DNA of 21,249 nt from a virus. How positions within the stretch are numbered: position 1 is the first letter of the stretch; the number at the start of each line of letters is the position of its first letter. Made by a program: the position numbers and the translations under genes. Shown piece by piece: positions 13,793-21,249 of the stretch. The notes under the pieces are model-generated. The model was given only the letters and a program-made list of their open reading frames with translations, was not told the origin of the DNA and searched no databases. The stretch spans positions 1 to 21,249 of IMG/VR virus record IMGVR_UViG_3300017917_002242; one strand, 5' to 3'.

Positions 13793-15013
13793 ATGGCTTA
13801 CGCAATTACACAACTTCCCGCAGCTCTATCGTTTGCTGAATCACCAATGGTGTTTACAGTATTTGATACTACTAATGTTACACAGTCGCAGTATCAATAC
13901 ACAATGAAATTGAAGTATTGGACTGGTTCATATGCTCAAGAACCTGTTGCATTCAATTATGTGATGCAAAAATATCCAAACGCTGTAGGTGTAGGGATGT
14001 TTGATGTTTCTAAAATTGTAAGTTCATTATTTGTTAGTGCTCAACAGAACCCAAATCAATTATACAATTACAAAGCATATTTTAATTACATTTATTACTC
14101 TGGATCTGGTTATGTAACTGGTTCAGATGTAACTTCATCAGTTAATCAAGCAATTGATGGTTATCAAATTTGGAATAATGATGCTTATGTAGAACAAGGT
14201 GTTGATGAACAAGCCCCTTATTGGCCTATCATGTCATCAATGCCTCAAACTCAATCAGTTTATTGGTGCCATGTTTGTGGTGATACAGGAAATTCAGGTC
14301 AATTACCTGTAATGAGATTTTATGAATTAGCAAATAGTGCCTCTATTACTGCCTCAGATGCTGGTGGTGCTACTAGACATTTATTAGTAAGTTGGTCTTA
14401 TACAAACGTAACAGGATCAACTACAGCCTCAGTGTATCAAGTACCTGCAGGTATTGTTACATTAAATAATATAACTTCTAGTTTTATTACTACTAACACT
14501 ACACACTATACAATTAATATTCTAAAAGATGGTACACCTATAACAGGTAGCTCTATTAGATATGAGGTTGATAGTGAGTGTAAATACAGACCAGTTACTA
14601 TCAAGTTTAAAAACCAATTTGGTCAGTTTGATTTTATTACTTTCCCTAAAGCCAAATATGAGGATTTTGAGGTAAGTGAAAACACATATCAACCACAACT
14701 TGGTACTTGGGAAGCTGCAAACTTAGAAATAGCTCAATACTCTACTTTAAGAAAAAGATATTATATAGACACAGTTGAATCATTAACTGTTAATACAGAT
14801 TGGTTACCTGAATCTTATAACGAATGGATAAAGCAAATGCTTGTAAGTGATGAAATTTACCAAGTATTCGGCACAGCTGGAATTGGTGATCCTGATATAA
14901 TTCCTTTGGTAATTAAAACAAAGAATATTAGATTCAAGACCTTCGTTAACGATAAGTTAATCAATTATACATTCGAATTCTTAATCGGTAGAAGCTATAA
15001 ACTAATTCTGTAA
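13793..15013 (+). CDS. Tail/baseplate structural protein, 406 aa
   Basis: This is a beta-rich protein of a kind I know from tail modules of Bacteroidota phages but cannot name functionally. The N-terminus (PAALSFAESPMVFTVF) and the C-terminal third are the most recognisable: CKYRPVTIKFKNQFGQFDF, DTVESLTVNTDWLPESYNEW, IKQMLVSDEIYQVF, PLVIKTKNIRFKT and KLINYTFEFLIGRSYK. The last segment looks like a structural domain ending in a strand pair. The centre is rich in Ser, Thr, Gly and Tyr. It is followed by a one-base overlap with the next gene. A distal-tail or baseplate component is the likely role. It is unusual that these genes come before the tape measure. Confidence 0.65.
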   Translation: MAYAITQLPAALSFAESPMVFTVFDTTNVTQSQYQYTMKLKYWTGSYAQEPVAFNYVMQKYPNAVGVGMFDVSKIVSSLFVSAQQNPNQLYNYKAYFNYIYYSGSGYVTGSDVTSSVNQAIDGYQIWNNDAYVEQGVDEQAPYWPIMSSMPQTQSVYWCHVCGDTGNSGQLPVMRFYELANSASITASDAGGATRHLLVSWSYTNVTGSTTASVYQVPAGIVTLNNITSSFITTNTTHYTINILKDGTPITGSSIRYEVDSECKYRPVTIKFKNQFGQFDFITFPKAKYEDFEVSENTYQPQLGTWEAANLEIAQYSTLRKRYYIDTVESLTVNTDWLPESYNEWIKQMLVSDEIYQVFGTAGIGDPDIIPLVIKTKNIRFKTFVNDKLINYTFEFLIGRSYKLIL

Positions 15014-17133
15014 TGGTAGTATCACAATATAAACTAGTTGCAAATTATATCCCATACTCTGGAAGTGTTATTCTAGACACTTTTAAAGATGAGGATTTAC
15101 TTATATCAAATAACCTAACTGAGATAACTGAGGTGGATCAAATTCCATACTCATTATCTCGTACTTTCCAATTACCAGGTACAAATAAGAACAATTCATT
15201 TTTTCAGCACGCCTATGACATTTCAATAGACGAGCCTTATTTGTTTAGCACTAACGCTAAAGTACCTTGTTACATTGACTATGATGGTATTGCTGTGTTA
15301 GATGGTTATTTACAATTGAATAAGATTGTAATGTTAGACCAAGAAACAGTTGATTATTGGGAAGTAACTATATTTGGTACATTAAATAAATTTGCTAGAG
15401 ATTTAAATACAGCTTATTTAGAAGATTTATCTTCATTATCTAGATTTAATCATACCTCATCTTTAGGTAACATTAAAGCTTCTTGGACTTATGATTTATT
15501 CAGTGGTTCAATAGTTTATCCATTTGCTGATTATGGTCAGCGTTTATCATTTACTCCTGAAGAGGGATTTTTTGGTATTGATAGTAATGAAGGAGCAATG
15601 GCTGTACAAGATTGGAAGCCATCAATTAGAATAAAAGAGGTATTTGATGCTATATTTGATTATGCAGGATACACTTACACATCTAACTTCTTTACCCAAA
15701 GTTGGTTAGATAATGTTTATATGGTGTTAAATAAAGGACTAAAGTATCCTGATTATCCAGAGGGTAATTTAGAAACATTTGGTTTATTTAAAATAGCACC
15801 TATTAGTGGTAGTGGGCAAACAAATGTTACCATGAGTGCTGCTACTCCTATCACATTACCTTGGTACAATATTCAGTATAACCCATCAGGTGCTATTGGA
15901 CCTGATTTGTATTACACAATGTCAGCATCACCTAATGTAGATGCATCACGTTTAAGAGGTAATTTAAAATTGTACTTTGAAGTAAAAAGTACTGGTGTAG
16001 GAAATGGTATACCTGCTTTTTATTTACATTATGGTGGTGGTTCAACTGTATTAGTTAATTTTAATAATTACTTATCAGATGTTCGAACATATAATGCTAC
16101 TCAGACTAAAACTGAAAAATTTACTTTAGAAACTGAATTTAATACATCACAAATTACTACTGGTAGTACAATTCAATTTCAATTAGAATATGTAAATGTT
16201 GGAGGTTCAAACTTCCAAGTAATACTTGATCCTGATAATGAACCTAAGTCATATCTTGAAATCACTAAAGTGATGCAGGCCGCGGATCAAAGAATATTTA
16301 ATGTACCTTATAACATGCCAAGAGGTACAGATGGAATTAAGTTAATTGATTTCATCAAAGGTGTCCAACGTAAATTCAACTTAGTAATTTATCCTGATAA
16401 AACGAATCTAAATAATTTTATAATTGAAGAATTTAATGATTGGTATAAACAAGGTGAAATACTAAATATAAATCAATATGTTGATTTAAATCAAGGATTA
16501 GAAGTAATTCCTGCTAACAGTTTAGCTGTTAATAAATTAACATTTGGTGATAAACAAGATTCAGATTATATATCATCACAATTTAAAGCTAAGAATAATA
16601 GGGACTATGGTAGATCATTTTACACTGATACAACCAATGACTTTTCATCAGGTGAATATAATGTTATCTCAACATTTGCCTCTTCTCCCATTGCTTATTT
16701 AAATGGTACTGGTTTATCTGGTTCACTTGGTACAACAACAATTGATGTATTAGTTGAAGATGATTTTTGGACTACTGAAACTTATTATTGTAATGCTAAT
16801 GGTTCATTCTATAGTAACACAATTTATAGAACAACAGTAACATTAAGAAGTGGTGGTGTGCCTATTGTAAATACACTTGGTGATTTCTATATTCCTATTA
16901 ATTATGATGTTACTGGAGGTTGTGGTGGTTCAAATACTTACACTCAGTTCTTCTATATTCCATATGGTTCTAATAGTGCTCAATATGAATACTACTATTT
17001 AGATTATCAGAATTGTGGTTTTACTTGTAATCCTACCACTACAATAATTAATTGTATTCCAACAGGTTCAGCAACATTACCTCCAAACGTAGACATAGCT
17101 ATAGATCCATTCTCAGTAATATCAAATTGTTAA
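15013..17133 (+). CDS. Tail/baseplate hub-like protein, N-terminal part of a split pair, 706 aa
   Basis: The N-terminal region has SLSRTFQLPGTNKNNSFFQH and IDYDGIAVLDGYLQLNKI, patterns known to me from large tail-associated proteins of Bacteroidota phages. Later parts (PRGTDGIKLIDFIKGVQRKF, FNLVIYPDKTNLNNF, then GRSFYTDTTNDFSSGEY near residue 535-555) also fit that family. The final roughly 130 residues differ: Cys-rich and Tyr-rich (CNANG, GGCGGSN, CGFTCNPTTTIINC). In relatives I recall, the region after the D-F-x-x-G-E segment continues into a domain that is here encoded by the next gene. It probably lies at the tail tip. The next gene starts 4 nt later. Confidence 0.65.
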   Translation: MVVSQYKLVANYIPYSGSVILDTFKDEDLLISNNLTEITEVDQIPYSLSRTFQLPGTNKNNSFFQHAYDISIDEPYLFSTNAKVPCYIDYDGIAVLDGYLQLNKIVMLDQETVDYWEVTIFGTLNKFARDLNTAYLEDLSSLSRFNHTSSLGNIKASWTYDLFSGSIVYPFADYGQRLSFTPEEGFFGIDSNEGAMAVQDWKPSIRIKEVFDAIFDYAGYTYTSNFFTQSWLDNVYMVLNKGLKYPDYPEGNLETFGLFKIAPISGSGQTNVTMSAATPITLPWYNIQYNPSGAIGPDLYYTMSASPNVDASRLRGNLKLYFEVKSTGVGNGIPAFYLHYGGGSTVLVNFNNYLSDVRTYNATQTKTEKFTLETEFNTSQITTGSTIQFQLEYVNVGGSNFQVILDPDNEPKSYLEITKVMQAADQRIFNVPYNMPRGTDGIKLIDFIKGVQRKFNLVIYPDKTNLNNFIIEEFNDWYKQGEILNINQYVDLNQGLEVIPANSLAVNKLTFGDKQDSDYISSQFKAKNNRDYGRSFYTDTTNDFSSGEYNVISTFASSPIAYLNGTGLSGSLGTTTIDVLVEDDFWTTETYYCNANGSFYSNTIYRTTVTLRSGGVPIVNTLGDFYIPINYDVTGGCGGSNTYTQFFYIPYGSNSAQYEYYYLDYQNCGFTCNPTTTIINCIPTGSATLPPNVDIAIDPFSVISNC

Positions 17134-17137
17134 TACA

Positions 17138-19063
17138 ATGGCAAAAAACAAAATATACATACCTTATTTTATTTCGAATGAAAATTTTGCACCTGCCAAA
17201 GTATTTCCTAGAATATTTTTCTACAATGGTACTAAAGAGTGTGATATTATTCAAGTGCAATATTATGCTACAGGTAGTGGATTAGTTGTATCAGATACAT
17301 TTACAGCATTCCCTTATTTTGATCATTATAGTGGACAGATAACAACTACAAGTTCGTTATCATTATTATTTTTAAATGAAGAGCCTGTGTATGGTACACA
17401 GCCTCCTTCACAATCATTATATGACAAATATTGGGCTAATTATATTAATTTGCTTTATGATCCTAGAACTAGAATTCTAAGATGTAATGCAGTATTACCT
17501 TTTGATGTTTATCAAAATATAGAACTTAATGATATAGTTCAATTACGTTCTAACTACTATCACTTACGTGCTGTTAACGATTATAATTTAAGAACTGGTG
17601 AGTGTAGACTTGAATTATTAGGTCCATTATTAGAAGGAGCATTTGATGGTAAAGTAGTATTTGATAATAGTTGTGAAAGTGCTCCAACTATAACATCTCA
17701 ATCATTTAATACTAGTACTAATGTATTAACATTTGATATTACAGGTTCTAACTGCTGTAATAATCCTAATGAACTAGTAATTAAACTTGATTTTACAACA
17801 GGTGTTTGTCCTCTTAACTGGACATTTAGTGGTTCATCAAATGCATATCAACCTATTTCTACAGGTTCATTCTATAGTAGTGAACCATATACAGGTAGTA
17901 CTTATAATCTTTATTATATAACTTCATCTACAGCTATTTCAACTGGTTCAGGTATCCCTGCTAGTGATAGTAGATGGACATTTGCAAAAACAGTTACACC
18001 AACCGCTTCAATTAATGATTTAGCTACATTTAATATACTTGCACCTTCAGGTAGTTATTTATACTTACAAGCTAGAGAAAGTGGAAGTGGTGATATGTTA
18101 CAACTTGACCCTAGATCAGGAGCAGGACAAAACTGGACTTCAAGAGTAGCTAGAAGTGGAAGTTCAAATACATATAACTCTATATTATGGGCTAAATTAA
18201 CACCTATTGTGGTTGCTTATGATACAGTTGCTCCATATACATCTCTTAATGCTGAAAAAGGACATGTTAAAGCATGGAAACCTAACACTGAAAATAGTAT
18301 AATATATGGAAATAATAATTACAATGTATGGTTAAATGGTAATGTTACTGCAAGTGATGTAACTGCAAGTATGTTAACTACATCATCAGCTACTTATCCA
18401 AGTTTAGCAGATGCTAAATGGCAGCCTGTTTTAGCTACAACAGCAAGTCTAAACAATGGACATGCAATGTATGTAAGAGGACCTTGGTTAACAACAGGCA
18501 CACCAACATCATCTTGGGGCACAACAACATCATATGAAAGTGATATTAGTTGGCCTACAGGTTCATATGTTTACTTTAAGTATGAAAAAGCAGGTACTGG
18601 TAGCTTAAATGTAGATTCTGCTTCAATTACAACAACTACAGCTTCAATTGCTTATAGTAGTAGTATGTTGAGATTAGAATCTAATTTTACAGCAAGTACA
18701 ACTGGTGTACCAAGTAGTATAGGATTAAGAGTTTATTTAACAAGTAGTGCTGCACCTCCTGCAACATCATCACTAGAAATATATGCTCAATATGTTAATG
18801 GAGATGCTGCAATTGAATATCAAGTTAATGGTGGTGGATATACTTCACTAGGAGTTACTGGAAATACAACATGTAATCTTATTACTACATTAACAGGATT
18901 ATATCCAGCAGATAATGTTGAATTTCAAGCTGTAGGTGGATATTGTATAGGAGGTAGTTCAGTAACTTGTCCTGGTTCAGCAGCTGGAACTTCATATAAT
19001 GTGACAATAGGCTCAGGAACAAATTCAGTGTATCTAACAGTAGATTCAACAACAAGTTGTTAA
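17138..19063 (+). CDS. Tail protein, second part of the split pair, with adhesin-like repeats, 641 aa
   Basis: Residues 1-170 (IYIPYFISNENFAPAKVFPR, FFYNGTK, LYDPRTRILRCNAVLPF, ELNDIVQLRSNYYHLRAVND and TGECRLELLGPL) look like the C-terminal domain of the same tail protein family as the previous gene. After this the protein is Ser/Thr/Gly-rich with Cys residues. It includes two copies of a repeat domain that also occurs in the next gene (motif GIPASDSRWTF near residues 267-277 and YPSLADAKW near 420-428, each followed by a G-S-Y-x-Y strand). These parts resemble surface-exposed beta domains for host contact. The protein ends in Cys. The spacing and coding density of an intact gene argue against a pseudogene. 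Confidence 0.65.
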   Translation: MAKNKIYIPYFISNENFAPAKVFPRIFFYNGTKECDIIQVQYYATGSGLVVSDTFTAFPYFDHYSGQITTTSSLSLLFLNEEPVYGTQPPSQSLYDKYWANYINLLYDPRTRILRCNAVLPFDVYQNIELNDIVQLRSNYYHLRAVNDYNLRTGECRLELLGPLLEGAFDGKVVFDNSCESAPTITSQSFNTSTNVLTFDITGSNCCNNPNELVIKLDFTTGVCPLNWTFSGSSNAYQPISTGSFYSSEPYTGSTYNLYYITSSTAISTGSGIPASDSRWTFAKTVTPTASINDLATFNILAPSGSYLYLQARESGSGDMLQLDPRSGAGQNWTSRVARSGSSNTYNSILWAKLTPIVVAYDTVAPYTSLNAEKGHVKAWKPNTENSIIYGNNNYNVWLNGNVTASDVTASMLTTSSATYPSLADAKWQPVLATTASLNNGHAMYVRGPWLTTGTPTSSWGTTTSYESDISWPTGSYVYFKYEKAGTGSLNVDSASITTTTASIAYSSSMLRLESNFTASTTGVPSSIGLRVYLTSSAAPPATSSLEIYAQYVNGDAAIEYQVNGGGYTSLGVTGNTTCNLITTLTGLYPADNVEFQAVGGYCIGGSSVTCPGSAAGTSYNVTIGSGTNSVYLTVDSTTSC

Positions 19064-19072
19064 AATATTAAT

Positions 19073-20488
19073 ATGCCAACAGTATACTTAAACATACCAA
19101 ACGGATCAACAGGAAGTGTAGATTTACTTGCTTTGATTTCCGCATCTTACCCAGGTTATAATTGCGTAACAGCATCAGTAGCAAATTTATGCTATGGATT
19201 AGATGTTACAGGTTCATTTGCTCCTATATTTTCAGGTTCATTAAGTGGATTTTATTATAATGCATTTACACAAGGTAGTCCAACAAAAAGAAATAACTGT
19301 ACTGGGGGTAAAACAGGTAGTTTTGCTATACCATTTGTAAACATACAACAATTTAGTTCAAGTGTATCATTTGCTGATGCAAGTACTTCAGCAAGTACCT
19401 ACTTAGCAGCTAATTCACAATCTATGGTTAATGGTACAATAGGTACAAGTCCTGGTGTTTGTTTTACTTCAGGTGCTAGAATAGTTTTACCTAGTAATGC
19501 TGTGTTTGAAAGTATTTTAGGATATACTATTTATCCATCTAATATAGATTTGCAAATTACAACTAATTTACCTCTTACTTTATCAGTATTAGCAACTAGT
19601 AGTTTATGGACTCAATTTAGTCAAGGTTACTCTCCAGATTGGAATGATCCTGGATTTCAAGTAGTAGATTATTTTTCTCAATCATTATACACAAGTAGTA
19701 GTTTTGATGGATGGTTTTCTAATTATTTCAATCCTATATCAGGAGCTGTTTATATTAAAGCAACAGGAGCAGATGGTAAAAAAATAAATTGTGGAGATGT
19801 TTCATTAAGTTCAAAAGCAGGACTTTATAATGGAAATTATATACAAGCATATCCTCAACAGTATATAATTGCTATTTCTCCTAGAATACAAGAATTTATA
19901 GATATTTCTGAAGGTACAGTAGTAAGTTCATCTACTTTTGTTCCTAGAGCAGGTTTATTATTAGAAAATAATTTAAGTAGTTCTTGGATTGACGAAGATC
20001 ATATTAGAACTTTTATTATACCTATTTTTACTACTGGTTCAATATGGACAAATAATAATTTTACAGCATCTATACTTTGGACTACTGAATCAAGTTATCC
20101 ATCTCAAAGTGATGCTAGATGGACTTTACTAGGAAATAGTTTATCAGGTTCAACTACTACTTTTTTTAGAACAGGTTCATTTAATGGAGTAAATAAAGTA
20201 TATGGACTAAATAGACTTGTTAGTACTGTTGGAGCTAGTATTGGACTTGCTTCAACTGCATCTTATTCAGGATACACTTATATTAAATTTGAAAGTGGAT
20301 CCACTTTAATTCCAAATTTAGGAATTAATACAGCTAGAAATGTTACTATAGTGGAATCAGGTTCATATAATGATATTATAAGATTTAGAACCAATTATAC
20401 TAGTTCAATGCCATCTCCAGGTTTAGATTATTGGAAAATAGATGCTTATACAGCATTGTATGTAACAATGTCAAATACTTATTTATAA
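19073..20488 (+). CDS. Adhesin-like tail protein with a DUF5977-like domain, 471 aa
   Basis: Residues about 62-130 (FTQGSPTKRNNCTGGKTGS, then a strand pair, then ADASTSASTYLAANSQ, ending GVC) match my memory of DUF5977, a small domain repeated in surface and phage proteins of Bacteroidota. A long beta-rich middle follows. Residues about 329-410 hold the third copy of the repeat shared with the previous gene (SILWTTESSYPSQSDARW, then SGYTYIKFESGS). The N-terminus lacks a signal peptide, so this is a virion protein and not a secreted adhesin. It lies between the tail genes and the tape measure. A receptor-contact or tail-tip role is inferred from composition and position. Confidence 0.6.
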   Translation: MPTVYLNIPNGSTGSVDLLALISASYPGYNCVTASVANLCYGLDVTGSFAPIFSGSLSGFYYNAFTQGSPTKRNNCTGGKTGSFAIPFVNIQQFSSSVSFADASTSASTYLAANSQSMVNGTIGTSPGVCFTSGARIVLPSNAVFESILGYTIYPSNIDLQITTNLPLTLSVLATSSLWTQFSQGYSPDWNDPGFQVVDYFSQSLYTSSSFDGWFSNYFNPISGAVYIKATGADGKKINCGDVSLSSKAGLYNGNYIQAYPQQYIIAISPRIQEFIDISEGTVVSSSTFVPRAGLLLENNLSSSWIDEDHIRTFIIPIFTTGSIWTNNNFTASILWTTESSYPSQSDARWTLLGNSLSGSTTTFFRTGSFNGVNKVYGLNRLVSTVGASIGLASTASYSGYTYIKFESGSTLIPNLGINTARNVTIVESGSYNDIIRFRTNYTSSMPSPGLDYWKIDAYTALYVTMSNTYL

Positions 20489-20489
20489 T

Positions 20490-20687
20490 ATGATAACTCA
20501 CCCAAATATAAGATTTGACCTTGTGTGGAAGCTGCTTAATGCAGCACCACACATTGCGCAACATCAGGTTATAGACACAGCAAAAGGAAAATACGAACTA
20601 GCTACTGATAAAAAATCAGCAGTTAAAAAGTTCAAGCGTAGTTTTAAAACCTTAACAGCAACAGTATGGCCAAAGAAATCCAAATAA
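20490..20687 (+). CDS. Small basic protein before the tape measure, 65 aa
   Basis: The ATG is one base after the previous stop, and the gene overlaps the tape measure start by 22 nt, suggesting coupled translation. The product is helical at first (FDLVWKLLNAAPHIAQHQVI) and basic at the end (KKSAVKKFKRSFKTL, ending WPKKSK). I recognise no family. The gene before a tape measure often encodes a tail assembly chaperone, but this one is much shorter than usual and shows no sign of a second frame. A role in tail assembly is possible but unproven. Confidence 0.6.
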   Translation: MITHPNIRFDLVWKLLNAAPHIAQHQVIDTAKGKYELATDKKSAVKKFKRSFKTLTATVWPKKSK

Positions 20688-21249
20688 AGATAGGCGTAGA
20701 TGATTCGCAACTGCAGAATGCTGCAGGTAGTGCGGATAATTTACGTAAACAATTAAGAGAGGCAAGTATTGAATTAGAAAATACAGTTGCCAAATTTGGC
20801 TTAACGTCTGAAGAGGCAGCCAAAGCAGCTCAAAAAGTAGGTGAATTAAGAGACACATTAGGTGATGCTCGTTCATTAGCTGCTGCATTTGATGCTGATA
20901 AAAGATTTGCTGCAGTTGGCCAAGCACTACAAGGTGTACTTGGTGGTTTTACTGCTGTACAAGGTGCATTAGCTGCATTTGGTGTTGAATCTGAAGATGT
21001 ACAAAAATCATTACTTAAAGTACAAGGTTTACTTGCATTTACTCAGGGTATAAACCAATTATTAGCAGCACAAGATGCATTCAAAAATCTAGGTGTAGTA
21101 ATTCAAACTACAACTGGTATTCAAAGATTATTTGCTACTACTACAGTAGCAACATCAACTGCTTTAAATGCGGTTGGTGTAAGTTCAACAGCAGCATCAG
21201 TAGGTGTAAGAGCGTTTTCAAGCGCCCTTATTGCAACTGGTATTGGTGC
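20666..21249 (+). CDS. Tape measure protein, N-terminal part (cut by window end)
   Basis: The frame is open from ATG 20666 to the window end (194 codons). The N-terminus begins MAKEIQIKIGVDDSQLQNA. A coiled-coil helix follows (LRKQLREASIELENTVAKFG), then FGLTSEEAAKAAQKVGELRDTLGDARSL (44-71), then the hydrophobic QGVLGGFTAVQGALAAFGVES segment and VQKSLLKVQGLLAFTQGI. This order is that of tape measure proteins in Bacteroidota phages. The protein sets tail length by lining the tail tube during assembly and leaves with the DNA. Tape measure proteins are often over 700 aa, so most of the gene lies beyond the window. It supports a long-tailed (siphophage-like) particle. Confidence 0.85.
   Translation, partial: MAKEIQIKIGVDDSQLQNAAGSADNLRKQLREASIELENTVAKFGLTSEEAAKAAQKVGELRDTLGDARSLAAAFDADKRFAAVGQALQGVLGGFTAVQGALAAFGVESEDVQKSLLKVQGLLAFTQGINQLLAAQDAFKNLGVVIQTTTGIQRLFATTTVATSTALNAVGVSSTAASVGVRAFSSALIATGIG

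Noticed and set aside
17052-17285. A 77-codon + strand frame spanning the junction of two tail genes
   Set aside because: It overlays the end of one clear gene and the start of another in a different frame, with no family and no start signal. It is a shadow frame.

Overview
The window is about 21 kb of a tailed double-stranded DNA phage (Caudoviricetes): the packaging, head and tail module. All supported genes lie on the + strand, packed with 1 to 26 nt overlaps or very short gaps. The DNA is AT-rich. Most starts have A-rich upstream sequence and no Shine-Dalgarno site, as is usual in Bacteroidota. Several proteins (small terminase subunit, capsid, tail tube, DUF6712-like connector, small cysteine proteins) look like families I know from Bacteroidota phages. 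I infer a Bacteroidota, perhaps flavobacterial, host. No integrase or bacterial gene is present, so free phage and prophage cannot be told apart.

Layout. 1-348 has no convincing gene and ends in a strong hairpin with a T-rich tail. 349-2030 holds small proteins, a sigma-factor-like protein and a zinc-ribbon/GIY-YIG endonuclease. 2037-3501 encodes the small and large terminase subunits. 3485-4293 is a two-frame gene: a 228-aa product ends at 4171, and a second open frame without any ATG (4018-4293) begins exactly at a run of nine T. This fits a programmed -1 frameshift, as in tail assembly chaperones. 4325-7981 carries a small Cys protein, a 1006-aa tail-fibre-like protein and two small proteins. 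8010-10386 is scaffold-like protein, major capsid and tail tube candidate, closed by a hairpin terminator. 10504-13751 gives a small structural protein, portal, DUF6712-like connector, a 50-aa protein, a tail-terminator-like protein and an HK97 gp10-like protein. 13793-20488 holds four large tail/baseplate/adhesin-like genes. The last two share a repeated domain rich in Thr, Gly and Ser. 20490-20687 is a small basic protein, and 20666 onward is the N-terminus of the tape measure protein, cut by the window end.

Together these genes form a nearly complete virion assembly pathway: packaging motor, procapsid (scaffold, capsid, portal), neck and connector, tail tube and length control, and a host-contact apparatus. 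No maturation protease is recognisable.

Most notable are the T9 frameshift candidate placed next to the terminase instead of next to the tape measure, the two-frame overlap with its raised GC content, an identical 13-nt element at the same distance from two start codons, and a tail protein that seems split into two genes. Family names come from reading the sequences and from memory of the families. No search was run.
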